In this document: positions 62,561 to 64,000 of the stretch, one piece after another
Position numbering within the stretch: the stretch's first letter is position 1
How the letters are laid out: each line of letters opens with the position of its first letter
Assembly: GCA_015057455.1 (NCBI GenBank)
Contig: SVEH01000002.1
Span: 62,001 to 126,000, forward strand
DNA length: 64,000 bases
Direction: 5' to 3'
Source of the DNA: Lachnospiraceae bacterium
GTDB lineage: Bacteria; Bacillota; Clostridia; Lachnospirales; Lachnospiraceae
Program-made: the position numbers and the translations under genes
The notes under the pieces: generated by a model
Told to the model about the DNA's origin: nothing
Database searches by the model: none
Seen by the model: the letters and a program-made list of their open reading frames with translations, nothing else

Positions 62561-62899
62561 ATGGACATTATAGATAGCATAGCAAAGAAAGGCCAAGAAT
62601 TGGCTGACAAGGCAAAAGATATATATGATATTAATAAAATAAATATACAGATTCATAATCAAGAGAAAGAAATGAATAGACAGTATGTACTTCTTGCTAA
62701 GAAGTATTTAGAGAAGTATGAGCAAGAAATTGATCCTGATTTTATAGAGTATGTTGAGAAGATTCAAGAACATAAAGAGCTAATCGAGGAATATAGATTA
62801 AAAATTGCAGTAGTTAAAGGTAATAAAGTTTGCAGCGGATGTGGAAAGTTAGTTCAAGATAATGCAGGATATTGTCAAGCTTGTGGTAAAAAATTGTAG
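62561..62899 (+). CDS. small coiled-coil protein with C-terminal zinc ribbon
   Basis: A 112-residue soluble protein: helical coiled coil (about residues 1-85) and a C-terminal zinc ribbon CSGCGK...CQACGKKL. Similar small zinc-ribbon proteins are frequent in Clostridia and lack a known role. AGGAGG precedes the ATG; it is a single gene with its own terminator. Confidence 0.75.
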   Translation: MDIIDSIAKKGQELADKAKDIYDINKINIQIHNQEKEMNRQYVLLAKKYLEKYEQEIDPDFIEYVEKIQEHKELIEEYRLKIAVVKGNKVCSGCGKLVQDNAGYCQACGKKL

Positions 62900-62914
62900 A
62901 TATGAGTGTACATA

Positions 62915-62946
62915 AGCAGTGCAACTTTATAGTGGCACTGCTTTTT
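62915..62946 (+). terminator. terminator before the LysR gene
   Basis: AGCAGTGC (62915-62922) pairs with GCACTGCT (62935-62942), then TTTT. Confidence 0.85.
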
Positions 62947-62972
62947 AAAAAACTTTAGAAAGTGGGAAGAAT

Positions 62973-63899
62973 ATGAACGTTGCCTATTTAAAATATGCAG
63001 TAGAAATAGCTAACACAAAATCTATAAGTAAGGCAGCAGAGAACTTATATATGGGACAGCCAAATCTTTCTAGAGCGATTAAGAGTTTAGAAGAATCTCT
63101 TGGAATTGAGATTTTTAAAAGGTCTTCTAAAGGGATAAGAATCACTGAGGAAGGCGAAGAGTTTCTAAAATCAGCAAGAAAGATTATGAAACAAATTGAT
63201 GAATTAGAACAGAAATATAATGGTGATGCAACTCCTGTTCAAAAATTATCAGTTTGTGTGCCAAGAGCTAGTTATATGTCAGATGCTATTTCTGAATTTG
63301 CCAAGAAAATTAATAAAGAAGAACCAGCAGACATTTATTATAGAGAATCAAATTCCATGAGAGTTATTAATGAAGTTGTTATAGAAAACTCTAATCTTGG
63401 AATTATAAGATATAGAGATGTTTATGAACCAGAGTTTAGAAGGTTATTTCATGATAAAAAGTTAGAGCATAAGATTCTTAGTGAGTTTTCTTATAATTTA
63501 GTAATGTCAAAAGATGATCCATTAGCAACAAAGGAGAATATAAAAGAGGAAGATTTATCTGGTTATATAGAGATAACACACGCTGATCCATATGTACCTA
63601 ATATGCCGCTAATTGATCTTAAGAATGCAATGAGATTAAATAGTGTAGATAAACATATATATGTTTATGAAAGAGCTAGTCAGTATGATTTGCTTCAAAA
63701 TGTAAAGAATACATTTATGTGGATGTCGCCTGTGTCACAAGAGTATCTTGATAAATATAATATAATACAGAAAAAATGTGACTTTGGTAATAGTATATAT
63801 AGAGATGTACTTATATATAGAAATGGTCATAAGTTAACAAGATTTGAGAATATGTTTTTAGATGAAATAAACAGATTTATATGTAAGGGACAAAAGTAA
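62973..63899 (+). CDS. LysR-family transcriptional regulator
   Basis: A 308-residue LTTR. The N-terminal HTH is clear (SISKAAENLYMGQPNLSRAI, EIFKRSSKGIRITEEG), followed by the linker helix and a substrate-binding domain (about 90-300). Ligand unknown. Target genes cannot be seen, since LTTRs often act on neighbours and the window ends 100 bases later. Confidence 0.9.
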   Translation: MNVAYLKYAVEIANTKSISKAAENLYMGQPNLSRAIKSLEESLGIEIFKRSSKGIRITEEGEEFLKSARKIMKQIDELEQKYNGDATPVQKLSVCVPRASYMSDAISEFAKKINKEEPADIYYRESNSMRVINEVVIENSNLGIIRYRDVYEPEFRRLFHDKKLEHKILSEFSYNLVMSKDDPLATKENIKEEDLSGYIEITHADPYVPNMPLIDLKNAMRLNSVDKHIYVYERASQYDLLQNVKNTFMWMSPVSQEYLDKYNIIQKKCDFGNSIYRDVLIYRNGHKLTRFENMFLDEINRFICKGQK

Positions 63900-64000
63900 A
63901 GTATAGGAGATGCTTTGTTAAAAAATGTATAAGAATAATTAGATATAACTGTAAAATAAAATCATATATATGCTTTTTAGTAATAATAAAAATAAGCATT

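Overview
The window reads as a chromosome segment of a low-GC, motile, probably spore-forming anaerobic Firmicute, most like the Lachnospiraceae/Clostridia. The evidence is strongly AT-biased codon use, GGAGG ribosome sites, a cheC-cheD-sigmaD-fapA motility block, a cdaA-cdaR c-di-AMP operon, a PASTA kinase, a CspC-like subtilase and an infC-rpmI-rplT operon with an L20-type leader. Almost all genes lie on the + strand. Names rest on motifs read by eye; no database search was possible.

Layout. 1-4638: end of a chemotaxis/flagellar operon (cheC, cheD, small membrane protein, sigmaD, FapA, coiled-coil HTH protein). 4707-8178: a solo AAA-ATPase-like protein, a UPF0145 protein, then rpsB and tsf. 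8291-12080: two paralogous Na/Pi-cotransporter-PhoU fusions. 12081-20430: repeat-rich ground holding degV, proS, two zinc-ribbon membrane proteins and a diguanylate cyclase. 20431-27463: the cdaA/cdaR operon and leuA. 27830-35541: a LytR-CpsA-Psr protein (minus strand), HtrA, ClpX and a seven-PASTA kinase. 35617-54061: a subtilase gene split by a 16.7 kb island. 54215-57071: GntR-ABC operon and a DUF4825-like protein. 57461-58835: infC, rpmI, rplT, tRNA-Leu. 59399-63899: chemoreceptor, ECF sigma/anti-sigma pair, zinc-ribbon protein and LysR regulator.

The main discovery is the island at about 37241-53903. It carries a compact type VII (ESX/WXG100) secretion locus: FHA protein, MinD-like ATPase, YukD-like protein, FtsK/EssC ATPase, small helical partners, an LXG-like candidate effector, two identical WXG100 proteins and two DUF4176-like proteins. 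It ends in three tandem large serine recombinases. The island interrupts a subtilase gene: the 5' part (542 codons) lies left of it and the last 51 codons lie right of it at 53905-54061. Joining the two flanks at a shared GC dinucleotide restores one in-frame 593-codon gene. Joining the two island ends at the same dinucleotide gives an attP with 15 of 18 mirrored positions. Excision would therefore both free the island and repair the protease gene.

A second theme is a family of structured intergenic repeats (12308, 20033, 27471) whose stems change sequence between copies yet stay paired. Other notable sites are an (GTAA)18 microsatellite upstream of degV, 22-bp iteron-like repeats before the chemoreceptor, sigmaD-like promoters for the chemoreceptor and the diguanylate cyclase, and a duplicated tRNA-Leu 3' end.
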